Assembly: GCF_963675165.1 (NCBI RefSeq)
Contig: NC_087380.1
Location: forward strand, 3,711,803 to 3,775,802
Source: Halichondria panicea
Lineage: Eukaryota > Porifera > Demospongiae > Suberitida > Halichondriidae
DNA: 64,000 nucleotides
Direction of reading: 5' to 3'
Numbering within the stretch: the stretch's first letter is position 1; each line of letters begins with the position of its first letter. The position numbers and the translations under genes were made by a program. The notes beneath the pieces are model-generated. The model ran no database searches. It was not told the origin of the DNA and saw only the letters and a program-made list of their open reading frames with translations. Below are positions 47,536 to 57,906 of this stretch, one piece after another.

Positions 47536-48052
47536 AAATATAAGCTAACATGCAACTATCATGAAGCTACTGTACAGCTAATTTTCGGGGTCAAAATATT
47601 CGTGGTTCAGCAATATTTAGTCAGTACCATAGTTGATGTAATTATAGCGCCACCATAAAGTGAAAACTGAGCTATATAGACCACATGGATGAACGAATTT
47701 TGGGGGTTCTAAAGATCTTGGATTCGGAAGTGGAATTAATTTTGTTGGCACTGTATTACATCAACTATGGTAGTGGTTAATCTTTTCGTGGTTGCTGCTT
47801 GCAGGTAGGCAAGGTCGCTTCATTCATGGCTAAAATATAAAGACGAAAACCACCCGCTATACGATATTTTAATGCAGCAAAAATTCTTGGTTCAGTGCAG
47901 TATGGTGCTAAAATTAGAGTCAGTGGCACCTTTATAAGACCACACACATCATTAGATTCGAATCAGTATTCTGGCTCATGTGTGCATGTGGTCAGATCAG
48001 AGATTATGTAAGATAAATTATAGGCCTATAGCTATAAGCGCTATAATATTAG
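47536..48052. other. Non-coding stretch with a small inverted element
   Basis: ACCATAGTTGATGTAATTAT (about 47627) and its complement near 47768 border a ~145-bp MITE-like unit. No coding signal. Confidence 0.55.
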
Positions 48053-48452
48053 CGCTTATAGCTGGAGTATTGCTGACTCAGCACTTTACAACCCTCACAA
48101 AGAAACGAGTGTAGCTCCGTTTTGCAGGGTTGCCTGATTCTGGGAATTGCTCCACTCTGTACTGCACTCTATCTACATTGTATTCAGCTTGTGTCAGTTA
48201 GCTCTAGCTGTGTAGTTTGACAGGAACGGGGATCGGTACGTTCTGGCGCAAATCGAATTATTTAGTAGTTTTTTCAAGTGATCACTGCTCGGACTGGAAG
48301 CGACTTGGCCTATCCAAGTTTCCTTGGATACTAGTCCCATGGCCATCTGTTAGTGTGTGTAATTAGTTTGTATCTATCTTGCTTTGTTGTGCACTACACG
48401 CCCTTTTACCTGACACACTTTGATGTCTGACGGAGTTCGGCGACTTACTCTA
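48053..48452 (-). repeat. Right arm of a ~395-bp inverted repeat pair
   Basis: Reverse-complement partner of 39117-39512. The inner border ends in GCTTATAGCTGGAGTATT. Together they enclose 9.3 kb with the Ulp1/PHD gene, the hAT insertion and the pogo-RING gene. Confidence 0.9.
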
Positions 48453-48829
48453 GCTGTTATGTGCATTTGTAAGTAGTATACAAGCTGACAAACGCATTTT
48501 CTTTTGTGCTCCTGAGTATTAAGTTAATAGCCATCTCGCAAAAGGTTTTCTAATCTTGCGACTGGGCTGGGGTTTCCGATCTATGTCATTCAGTGCATAA
48601 TTATAGTCTGGAGTGACAAGCTTCTACTGTATCCGGTCACCCTTGGGACCCATGCAGCTTGGCCGGAATAGCGAGGTGGCTGTATCTCAGGAAATAGCCG
48701 CGGCTTAAAAACGACCTTACCTCGAATCTAATGACTACTTTTGCGGTTCTTATCTCGAGGATAATGAATCATTCTTTAAGTGTAATCCAATTTTATTTGC
48801 TAAACCACTGTCAAAACGTCACCGTACTC

Positions 48830-49450
48830 CGTGACTCTCCTTTGGTGAGATCGGCCTCCCCGAAAGGAAGTAAGAAGAGTTCATAAAGAGTGAGAATTTT
48901 TGGAATTTCATCAGCACACATTTTTGAGAATTAAAAGAGAGATTCCATTTGTTGCTCCACTCATTCAGCCATTGTAGTTCTATTGTATGAGGTTGATTTC
49001 ATTTGATAAGAGCATTTGGTGTCATCTGCAAAGATATGAATACTAGAGAAGTTAGGTAGATCATTGATATAGACCAGGAAAAAGCATATTGGCCCAAGGA
49101 TACTGAGTTTGAAGAGAAGTTCCTCATGGGGTACTCGATCAAATGCTTTTTGGAAATCAAGATAAAAATTATATTGTGTCATGCTGGCATCTTTTTTCTA
49201 GGGACTCTTCAACGCATGACAAACAAGGTTGCAGACATGAGTGGTCTCTCAGGAATCCAAATTGATTGATTGGCCATGCAATGAACCCAAGCACCTTACC
49301 ATAATAGCATATACTTCTACAATTCTTTCAAGAACTTTAGAGATCGAGCATAGAAGGGAGATTGGTCTGTAGTTTAAATAAGGCTTTTGTCTCCAGACTT
49401 AAATATTGGGATAATACAATGTAATTTCCACTCCTTGGGAGCTTGCAGCT
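48830..49450 (-). pseudogene. LINE reverse transcriptase relic
   Basis: The minus strand reads LHCIIPIFKSGDKS, NYRPISLLCSISKVLERI, NQFGFLRDHS, FYLDFQKAFDRVPHEELLFK, ILGPICFFLVYINDLPNF and HIFADDTK. These are RT motifs in the order typical of non-LTR elements (the YADD-type box appears as FADD). The core between KL and ILGP is deleted, and several stops and frame changes occur. Confidence 0.85.
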
Positions 49451-49469
49451 AGCCAGGCTCATTTTATAA

Positions 49470-49777
49470 TGGCTTCAAATGGCTGCAAGTCAGCAGAGCC
49501 TTGCAGCTCTCTTCTCACTCTTGCAGCTACCAATAGCTAGCGTTCTAGTACAGAGCTAACTGCTAAGTAAAGTAGCAATACTCGGTGAACAAGTTTTACT
49601 ACGGACTCTTCTGAAAAGGCTGCAATGGCATTCCAAGTAAGCAAAACTAGAAAACATGAAAAACTACATAACTCAAGAACGAAGCTTTATTTTGCCAATC
49701 CACAAATACGAATCCAAGAAAACATGACTAGTAGCCTATTGAACTTTTACTTGCACTTCGTTGATCCTTGAGCAGTC

Positions 49778-49839
<62 letters not shown>

Positions 49840-49885
49840 CCGGCACTAACGTATATACCTCGCTTGCGCATGCGCACCGAGGCAT
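49470..49885 (-). repeat. Dispersed repeat family R1, copy 3
   Basis: Complete-looking copy in minus orientation: GCAGCTCTCTTCTCACTCTT, CAGAGCTAACTGCTAAGTAA, ATGGCATTCCAAGTAAGC, then the CA microsatellite and TACCTCGCTTGCGCATGCGC. Confidence 0.8.
49778..49836. repeat. (CA)n microsatellite
   Basis: About 28 uninterrupted CA units inside R1 copy 3; the other copies have only short GT stretches here. Confidence 0.95.
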
Positions 49886-49889
49886 AAAA

Positions 49890-50540
49890 ACTTCCTCCAT
49901 TTCTTTAGTAACATGAATTGTTGACAATTAAGATATTGGCCACATAAAGTGGTGTATGTCACTATTACTCCCCAGTCAACAACACTGTGTCTGAAAGAAG
50001 AAAAGACAATATTATGTGGTCAATTATGGCTTCATTTATGCTTTATGTGGTTGACAAGTATGCCAGGGACTTCTTATAATTATTATATTATGACGCGAGG
50101 CCACACCAATCTATCCTATCATCTAACCATATTTCCTTGTTTGTAATGTGCTAAGTTGATATAACGTGTATGTTTGACATAATAATGGCAATGTTTTGTA
50201 CATTGGCAGGACGATACAGAATCTGCGTAGTAAAACGCTTCATCATCTAGCGCTTTTCATGACCATGAACTCATAGTTCACTTGAAGAGACAGCTTTGCA
50301 TGTGTCATGTCACGTGACCATTTGATGGGTGGAGTTGACTGAAAACTGCTTGTCTAAAAAATACACCTCTATATTATTACAAAACGCACCTCCTAAAAAA
50401 TTGCGTCACCTATTTTTTCAAAAAGCACATCTGTAAAAAAAACCGGCACCATGCACGGTGCACCTCGGGTTAATAATCGTGTGATTATGTGCAAGCACTA
50501 ACAGTGGTTCTGTTGTGTGGGGAGTATTATACGAGGTAGT
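49890..50540. other. Stretch without a recognised gene
   Basis: Contains GCACCTCCTAAAAAATTGCG-like AAAAA(A/G)GCAC(C/A)TC repeats (50350-50460). No coding signal. Confidence 0.4.
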
Positions 50541-50871
50541 CAATCTACAACCTCTATGTTCAGTTCACCATCCAATTCCCTGACTCTGGTTTCCTGTAGG
50601 AGATACAACCATAGAACTAAAGGTATATGCATGCAGTGGGCTGCACCATGTGATGGTGTGCAGTGTAGGCAGCCTCTCAATACACAGGCCTCCACTGTAT
50701 ACATGCATGCAATGCACTCTACCCCACCCACCCCACACTTACTCCCCCCCCATGGCCACCCACACACATACACATGCACTCCCACACACTATAGAGTTGG
50801 AGTCTCTCCTGCCCGCATGCGTACGACCTGACCTACCAGCACTGGACCCAGAGGCAGAGGAAGTGGATTGA
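50541..50871 (+). pseudogene. DnaJ-A type chaperone, C-terminal fragment
   Basis: Two exon-like pieces: one around 50541-50598 reading YVQFTIQFPDSGFL, and one from about 50794 reading ELESLLP and LDPEAEEVD followed by TGA. The pair resembles the end of type I (DNAJA) co-chaperones, where FPENGFL is followed by a LLP motif and an acidic tail. No J domain or zinc finger was found upstream, so this is either the last exons of a gene interrupted by repeats or a dead fragment. Confidence 0.4.
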
Positions 50872-51130
50872 TAGAGAGTGAGGGGACGAGGGGAGTGGGC
50901 GGGGCACAGAAGGTGGGCGCTCTCTACAGTGACACCCTTAGGTCTATATTCACCACTTTATTGTATTTATGGACTGATTTTGTGTGCTTACTGCTATTAA
51001 ATTGTTCGTATAATGTTATTGTGAACGGTAATATTGATTAGCATGAGATCATAATAGGATAGTGCAAAGAGATATTACGAAAGCCAAAGCCAAAAAGTCC
51101 ATAAAAAGAAGGTACTTTCACATTTATAGT

Positions 51131-52430
51131 TAAAAGGGTGCTATTTTGTTCAGTTTCACCATCACCTGTGCCATGCTGGGTCGATGGCTGGGCTCTCTCT
51201 TAGTGCAGTGGAGTATCAGCTCGTACACTGCCTCTGTACTTGAAAAATCATGTCTCGATAATGTTCAGTACAAGGGAATCGACTAGCGGTCACCTCACAG
51301 AGGACAATACCGTAGCTGTACACATCAATCTTGACAGACTGTTTCAGAGGGGGAGTGAGAAGATCAAAGGCTTGAGGGATGACTTCAGGAGGAGGGGAGT
51401 AGATTATGGCCCCCTCTCCTATCGTATGAGCATGCTGCAGGAAGTTGGCTGAGCCGACGTCAGATACCTTCCCCTTCCACTGGTGGTTGGACATTCGCTG
51501 GAGGAGGACGTTTGGGGCACTTACATCACGGTGGATGATGGGATCGTAGCGCTGGTGCAGGTAGTCCAGAGCTAAGGCAATGTCCATGAAGATCGAGAGA
51601 CGGTTTCCTGGGTCCAGTTGATTTCTCTCGTACGCTTGTCGGAGATTCATGTCCAAAAGCTCGGTGATGATGAGAGGAGGGGATCGATTCTCTCGGTTTT
51701 GATCATTAAAAATAGCACCAATGAATTGCACGAGGTTTGGGTGTCGCACTTCAGCCAATAGCCTCATTTCTCTCTCCATTTTCTCAATGTGAATTGGGTA
51801 GGCAATTTTTTCATGTAGTCGCTTGATAGCCACGCTCACTGTTCCCTCCAGCACCTCCCCCCACCCTCCTTCGCCAATCCTCCTGCCAATTAACACTCTG
51901 TTGGCTAGAATCCTCCACACCTCTGTTTTGTGTGCGGCCAACTCTTTTGTCTTGCCTTCTAACTCACTCACTAGAGCTGTGATTCGAGCAGACAAGTCAG
52001 CTTCTCTTCTGTTGGCCTCAGCCAATTCACGATCTTTCACTCGTAAAAGTAATTGTGTAGCTTGCTCTCTTTGCTCTGCCAGCTGTGCTCTTTCCTCCGC
52101 ATCTCCATGACGACGGTTAGCCTCAATCAAATGTTGATTTTTTCTAGCCAATTCATGATCTTTCTCTTGCAATTGTAGTTGGTGGCGATGTTCTGTGTCG
52201 TGCTCTCTCTGCTCTGCTGGTCGTAACTGTTGTTCCAGATCTAGAGCCCTCACCCGGCTGGTCTCACTGATTGATGAGGCATGAGCAGTTGCTCGTCTAA
52301 TCTTCTTCTCACTCAGTCACTGGGCGGAGCCTCTAGTGTCGTTGTGGGCCACATTCATGAGAGCCCACTTCCCAGCCGAGGTTTCAGCAACAGACGCTGA
52401 GGGTCCAGTCAACTCTGCATGTAGGGAGGG
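51131..52430 (-). pseudogene. Coiled-coil TKL-type protein kinase, damaged
   Basis: An upstream exon (about 52415-52325: ELTGPSASVAETSAGKWALM) runs to an in-frame TGA, after which the frame is open to 51216. A heptad-rich coiled coil (EQQLRPAEQREHDTEH.., about 100 residues) precedes the kinase: GEGGWGEV glycine loop, VAIK lysine, RHPNLVQFIGA, HRDVSAPNVLL catalytic loop, DVG in place of DFG, SPPPE in place of APE, and KIDVYSYGIVLCE. A frameshift at about 51225 removes the last helix, which continues in another frame as AVYELILHC and PSHRPSMAQVM to a TAA at 51131. The family layout is typical of large sponge TKL expansions (memory). With one stop and one frameshift it is probably a pseudogene, though sequencing error is possible. 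Confidence 0.7.
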
Positions 52431-52434
52431 ATTT

Positions 52435-52880
52435 AAGGAACAAATGTAACAGTATACGCCTTTGACACATGTATTGTGTGTACGCAGAGGAGGTTGGTCA
52501 CATTCCAACGAAAGAATGTGCGTGCACGGAGAAAAAAGAAAAGTACACGGAAACCTACAGAGACAAGTATGAAAAGTAGCTATCCTAGCTAAAGCTAAAA
52601 GGCTGCAAACGATTGTAGCACTCTAGCAAATGATGCTAACAATACCCAGTCACATTACAGTGGCGGATGCATGAAATGTAAAAGGGTGGTTCCTGAAGGA
52701 CAATGAGCCCGAAGGGTGAATTGTCTCCCCGCGCAGTTACGCCCACTTCCGGTCTAACCTCCGCCCATTTCTGGTCACGTGAGAGCCCTGTACTCCTGAG
52801 CAGGCTGCAGTAGAGTTAGAGGAAAAACTTGAGACTGTGCTGATATTACATCCTGCTGTGACTCTGAGCCTATTATTATG
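52435..52880. other. Stretch without a recognised gene
   Basis: Short frames only. CCCACTTCCGGTC and GGTCACGTGA strings (about 52742-52782) look like proximal promoter motifs, but no gene start can be assigned. Confidence 0.35.
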
Positions 52881-53171
52881 CCTTGGTGCGCATGCGCAAG
52901 CGAGGTATACGGTAGTGTGTTTGTGTGTCTGTATGTCTGTGTATCTGTGTGTGTGTAGACTGCTACAGCTGCTCAAGGATGAATCAAGTGCAAGTAAGAG
53001 TTTCTATAGGCTTCTAGTCATGTTTACTTGGATTTTAATTCGTGGATTTGCAAAATAATGCTTTGTTCTCGAGTTATGCTTACTTGGAATGCCATTGCAA
53101 CCTTTTCAGAAGAGCACGTAGCCAAACTTGTTTTCCGAATGTTACTACTCTACTTAGTAGTTAGCTCTGTA

Positions 53172-54220
53172 CTAGCCTCGAGACCAGGCTGATTAAAATA
53201 CAGCCTGGTCTCTATTGCATGGGTGATAGTGCACATGCATGCGCGAACTGAATTACCCAGAATCTGGGTAACTCGTTATACTTTAGTAAACGTTTGTAAA
53301 ATTATACCGTAAACTAGTTTGTTTACTAGTTTCTTTCCGTATTAATTTTAACAAATACTTGTCTCCTGTGAAGCTGTGGCTTATGCTCTCTATTGCGTTG
53401 TCGAGAAGACTTGCTGGCTAGCTGTGGCCCTCTATGATGTTGTCGAGAAGGCTTGCACACTAGTCTGAAGCCAGAAGAAGCTCTCATTTGTACAGAAACC
53501 AAATCACGACCATCCAACCATCATAGAGGTAGACTCTTCTGGTTTCAGACTAGTTTGTAAGCCTTCTCGACAACACCATGTATAGAGTGCCACAGCTAGC
53601 TAGCTAGGCTATAAAACCATAGATTGAAGAGAGAGGGATAGGAAACGGAGTGGTGCACGTGATGATTTTACATTGAATCTGCAGTGGAGCCTCGAAAATT
53701 ATCCGCGCTACGCCCTATGAAAGAGGCTATTAAGCACACTTTTGCCGGGTAACTCCCAAAGCTGTGTTTCCTCGAGACATAATCTCTTTCAGCAACTTAA
53801 AACACGCCTAGTCCATGAGCCACGTGTAGTACTTGCTAATGACTGACCGACTTTCATAAAGTTATATGTTCCCAAGGCTGTTTTAGAGCTATTGGAACAT
53901 GTAACGTGTAAGCGTGCTGGTTATGACTACTACAATAGGTATAGACCTTGAAATATAAGTGAGTTGCACGGACTAAGCACAGTTACTTGTAGTTTATTAT
54001 GCACTGAGTGTAGAAATAGATATTGTTGTGATGGCCTCGATTAAACCGCAGCGTAGCGCGGATGTTACTCGAGATACCAACCGTTTCCTATCCCTCTAAC
54101 TCTTCAATCTATGATAAAACTTAGTAGATAGTACGTGGGCGTGTATGGACCACGCCTATGATTAATTACACATGCAATAGATACCAGGCCGTATTTTAAT
54201 CGGCCTGGATTCGAGGCTAG
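53172..54220. mobile_element. TIR element, 7-bp target duplication, inside R1
   Basis: About 50-bp inverted ends start CTAGCCTCGA(G/A)(A/T)CCAGGC. CTCTGTA is duplicated at 53165-53171 and 54221-54227, which restores the intact R1 sequence when removed. It itself contains the element at 53618-54113. An isolated end of this family is at about 3923-3948. Confidence 0.85.
53618..54113. mobile_element. Innermost TIR element, 7-bp target duplication
   Basis: 496 bp. The inverted ends CATAGATTGAAGAG.. and GGGATAGGAAACGG resemble those of 10491-11715. ATAAAAC is duplicated at 53611-53617 and 54114-54120. Non-coding. Confidence 0.85.
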
Positions 54221-54390
54221 CTCTGTACTAGAATGCTAGCTATTGGTAGCTGCAAGAATGAGAAGAGAGCTGCAAGGCTCTAGGCAGCCTAGCCATTAAT
54301 TTTAGACTTGAACTTTTGGCATCAATCGCTTTTAACAACAATCATGGTCGATCATTACCCACTCTTTAAGTTTGCATGCGTATAGGATAT

Positions 54391-56325
54391 ACCACACCTA
54401 AGAGGAGGATATATAGGGTGCATATCCTCCGAGTAGGTGTGGCATATCTGACTTATACCACGTGACCGCAGCACTATAAAAGGACCTCCCCTAGCAACAA
54501 TTCAATCCACTGCAAAAAAGAACAAGACTATGCCCGATTTTGCAGCCGTCAAAGAGCTAGTTGAGCAACATGTTGACTCCTACAGATGCTCAAGAGCTTC
54601 CTTGGTCCAAGCGTTGACCATTCGACGTCCCCTACTGGAGTTGCAAGCTCTTCTTGGATAAAATGTATCTAAACCGAGCCCATGGACCCATGGAAGCTTA
54701 GCCATCTTGTTGGAGAGCACCTTCCGTGTTTCTGCCGTCACTTTGAGTCTTAGTACTGTCAAGCATGGCTCTTTTCTCTTTGCTTACTTTCTTCAACAAA
54801 TGAAAAAACTAAAAACAACTTGAAAAACTGTGCATGCCTGGGGCTGTATGCTAATATTCTATATATCCTACAGCTGCTGACCAATGAGATCAATTAGTGG
54901 TGACGTAAGTGTGGTATAATTGTAATTATTGGACTCTGCTATTAGTAGCTTTAGCTTTGGCATCTCCACCGAGGCATCAGCACCCGCGGTGCTTTTTGTT
55001 TTAGTTTTTGTATATTGTTTTAGTGTCTGCTGCATTTGAAACTTTATTTGCTTTGAGATTGGCATTAGCTACAACACTTGGTCTCTTCAATGTTTAAAGT
55101 CTTCTCCTCATTTCGTTGCTCATAATAATAAATCATAGAAGCTAGAGCTAGCTAGTCTGGTCTGGCTGAATGACCACATGATATCGAAAATTCCCATCTC
55201 TGTTCAGGGAGCTTCCCTCAATTTTGCTGTTTAATATTGCATCATTATTTGCAAAGCGATCCAGTTGAGAAAGACTGAAAAGCTGCCACTGGATTTAGCT
55301 ATATAGCTTCTGTTCATTCTAGCAGGTATTTACCTTACTACATCTATTAATTCATGACTGTAAATGACTGTAGCTTGCTAAAAATCAATCCGAGCAAAAG
55401 GGGGATTCCTTTGCTCCCTTGGATCTCCCCCTGGATCCGCCACTGCACTAAATATATATAAAGTGAATAGCATATAGTCGAAGCAATGAGCTAGAAACTA
55501 AGTTAATCACTTGTTACAGCACTTTCCTTGGTTCTTTGACTTCTGTCTTAATGTAGCACCTGTCTTAATGTAGCATGCAGGTATAGCGATTTACACTACT
55601 ACTATAATCATAAACTACAGGCCAGAGGAGATACGACACTCGGTTAAGCTCACGTGGCTGTTATTTCTTGATTGAAGGCAAGAAAGACAAAGAAGTCGTT
55701 AAAAAATGCATTCCAATGACGACATTCAGCTGGGACATTCAGCTAGGCAAATAAGCACCATATATATAGTTTAGAGCATAAAACTCAGTGAATTTGTTGC
55801 TGGCTAGTAGCTATAGAGTTTTACAAGTAGAAATTAGATTTGTTGTATAAGAACCAAGGCTTAGATGTTGGCGGTGATCCTATCCTGAATGCAGGCACAG
55901 AATACTTACTCTAAAACAGAATTACAATAACAAAATCTAAGTGGTGGTTGAAATTGGTTGAAAAGCTAATTCACATCAGCATAAGCCCAACCGTGACAAT
56001 CAACCAGCCTGATCCAAGTGTATTTCTTGAAAGATACATGCCAAACTATATCCACTATCAAAGTACATATAGTCTTGAATGATATTCATACAAGATACAT
56101 AATCCTTTTGGCTGGTCATGTGACTGTCGTACCTCCTCTGCTAACACGAAATGTAATACAAGAGAGATAACATGAGATAATGACAAAAGTGCTGACCCGG
56201 CAGGTTGAAGAAAGTTGAAGGCGAATTCGAGGCCAAACACTAGCATGTTTCGCCGCGGTTTAAATCATGACCAACCTCTTCTGGTGTGTACGTGTCTATG
56301 GCTGCATGTACTAGTAGCTGCTCAC
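54391..56325. other. Long stretch without a recognised gene
   Basis: Starts with an inverted pair (GGATATACCACACCTA .. GTAGGTGTGGCATATC, 54397-54450). A 42-codon plus frame at 54531 (MPDFAAVKELVEQHVDSYRC..) and a 60-codon minus frame at 54762 resemble nothing I know. The remainder is AT-rich with short frames. Confidence 0.4.
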
Positions 56326-57212
56326 CAAATCTCAGTATGGTGGTCTCAGCAAGGTCATTTCCCCCCCACTCCCGATGGCCTTCAAACACGAGGACCTCCG
56401 TGAGTCCTGGTCCCAGACTGGTGGCAGTGATGGAGTGGTAGTAGCGTGGTGTCATTGACTCAGGAGGTGTCACCTGGAGGTAAAAGTTCTGTTCGACGTG
56501 TATACTGTATAGTCACATAACATAATAGCCTCCTAAAGTTTCAATTAAGACTTGTAAACGTATGCCACGCTGCACCGACAGTTCATAATCAATTGCCAGT
56601 GTGGATGGGGTATACACAGTATACACGCAGCACACACAATAAAATGTTATCCATACGCATGTATATAATTTATGTTACAACTAAAGTGTTACAACTATAG
56701 CAGCCTCACGTGAAACAGCAGTTGTGCATTGTATCATGGTATCAATGCTGCAGGTTATATTGTAGGTCTAAACCACCATCCTCACCTCCGTCCACTTGCC
56801 AGTGTCAACATCAAACATCCACATGTCCCCTAATGTATTGTTGCCATTATCCACTCCTCCGTACACCAGTATAGTTGAGGGTGGTCCTGGTCATAGTTGA
56901 GACAACAAGTAACATGGCCTGACCTCCCCACTGGCCATGCACTGGCCATGGCTTTCCCTGTACTGGCTTCACCTTAATTAGTCACCTCCTACACACAGTG
57001 AACACACAGTATTGTGCATTTCAATGTGGCGGTACTATAATTCCAACTCACCATGGTCCTGAAGTCAAACAGGTAGACATCATTGACCCTACCACCACGG
57101 CCAGGTTGTTTCCCTCCAAAGAGGACTGCCCTGTGCTGGTCCACCATAGTGAAGGTGAAGCTACTACAGGGAGGAGGTCTCTCTCCTTTGAGCACAGGGG
57201 ACGACCAGACAC
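56326..57212 (-). pseudogene. Kelch-repeat gene, three exons, frameshifted
   Basis: Exons with GT/AG borders: 57052-57212 (SSFTFTMVDQHRAVLFGGKQ, RVNDVYLFDFRTM), 56786-56972 (KPVQGKPWPV, then RSGHVTCCLNYDQDHPQ, then ILVYGGVDNGNNTLGDMW and DVDTGKWTE) and 56326-56473 (VTPPESMTPRYYHSITATSL, LTEVLVFEGHREWGGNDLAE). Each block contains kelch strands (hydrophobic..GG..W). The middle exon is broken twice: an 11-bp tandem duplication (ATGGCCAGTGC repeated) shifts the frame, and a second shift follows HPQ. N- and C-terminal exons beyond these were not found. Kelch propellers bind protein partners (family knowledge). Confidence 0.65.
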
Positions 57213-57324
57213 CTGAAAGTTGGGGTGGGGTAATTAGAGAATGGTACAATGTTACACCATCCTTGAATGATATGAAAGCAAGAGACCAATTCGTTGCCTA
57301 TAATGGTTGTAGGCAACTTTGTGC

Positions 57325-57870
57325 GTGCGTAGCGCGAGGGACTGGCAAACTGCCTATCAGTCACTCGTCTCAGCTGCAACGAGCATTGCAGCCTATCAGA
57401 TTGCTCAACGTCATATTAGCCCGTAATTTTAACAGCACATACACTTCAGGGGATTCAGTGCATTCCATAGCAGCTAAATCTCATAGCAAAATATAACCGT
57501 ATTATCTATAATAATATTCATGTTTAGTAGTGTCATACAATCTATTACACTTCCGCTGAGACGAGTGACTGATAGGCAGTTTGCCAGTCGCTCGCGCTCG
57601 GGCGGCTGTCGCCGCCAGTCTACAGTAAAGTTATGTAGCTCGAGTTATGGCTAGTTTGACCTAGACTGGCGGCGACAGCCCCTCGCGTAGCGCGAGGGAC
57701 TGGCAAACTGTCTATCAGTCACTCGTCTCAGCTGCAACGAGCATTGCAGCCTATCAGATTGCTCAACGTCATATTAGCCCTGTTATTGTAACCGCACTTA
57801 CACTTCAGGGGATTCAGTGCATTCCATAGTAGCTAAATCCTCATAGCAAAATTTAACCACATTATCTATA
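57325..57870. repeat. Inverted/direct repeat cassette
   Basis: Two direct copies of about 190 bp (57325-57520 and 57685-57870; shared GACTGGCAAACTG(C/T)CTATCA and ACTTCAGGGGATTCAGTGCA) flank an inverted piece at 57549-57620, in which GACTGGCGGCGACAG pairs with its complement near 57620. It abuts the stop of the transposase gene and could be an element end. Confidence 0.75.
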
Positions 57871-57906
57871 ACGATATTCTAGTAATAATGGAAAAAACAA
57901 CAGCAA

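Larger units (their letters stand above)
39117..48452. mobile_element. Candidate 9.3-kb composite element between long inverted repeats
   Basis: Two ~395-bp inverted repeats bound a segment whose genes are all repeat-type: pogo-RING and Ulp1-PHD, both on the minus strand, with a later hAT insertion. It could be one large DNA transposon with long terminal repeats, or two independent copies of a shorter repeat that happen to be inverted. Nothing in the sequence alone decides this. The only flanking duplication seen is the TA/TAGAG edge. Confidence 0.45.
52880..54390 (+). repeat. Dispersed repeat family R1, copy 4 (carries nested elements)
   Basis: The left part 52880-53171 starts CCTTGGTGCGCATGCGCAAG and reaches CTACTTAGTAGTTAGCTCTG. 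The right part 54221-54390 resumes CTCTGTACTAGAATGCTAGC and ends at TGGTCGATCATTACCCACTC. The intervening 1,049 bp is a later insertion (53172-54220). Confidence 0.8.

Noticed and set aside
39117-48452. LTR pair of a retrovirus-like element
   Set aside because: The repeats are inverted, not direct, and no polymerase or integrase lies between them.
49736-49927. Short open frame across the CA run (Cys-Val repeats)
   Set aside because: Produced by the microsatellite; no conserved sequence on either side.
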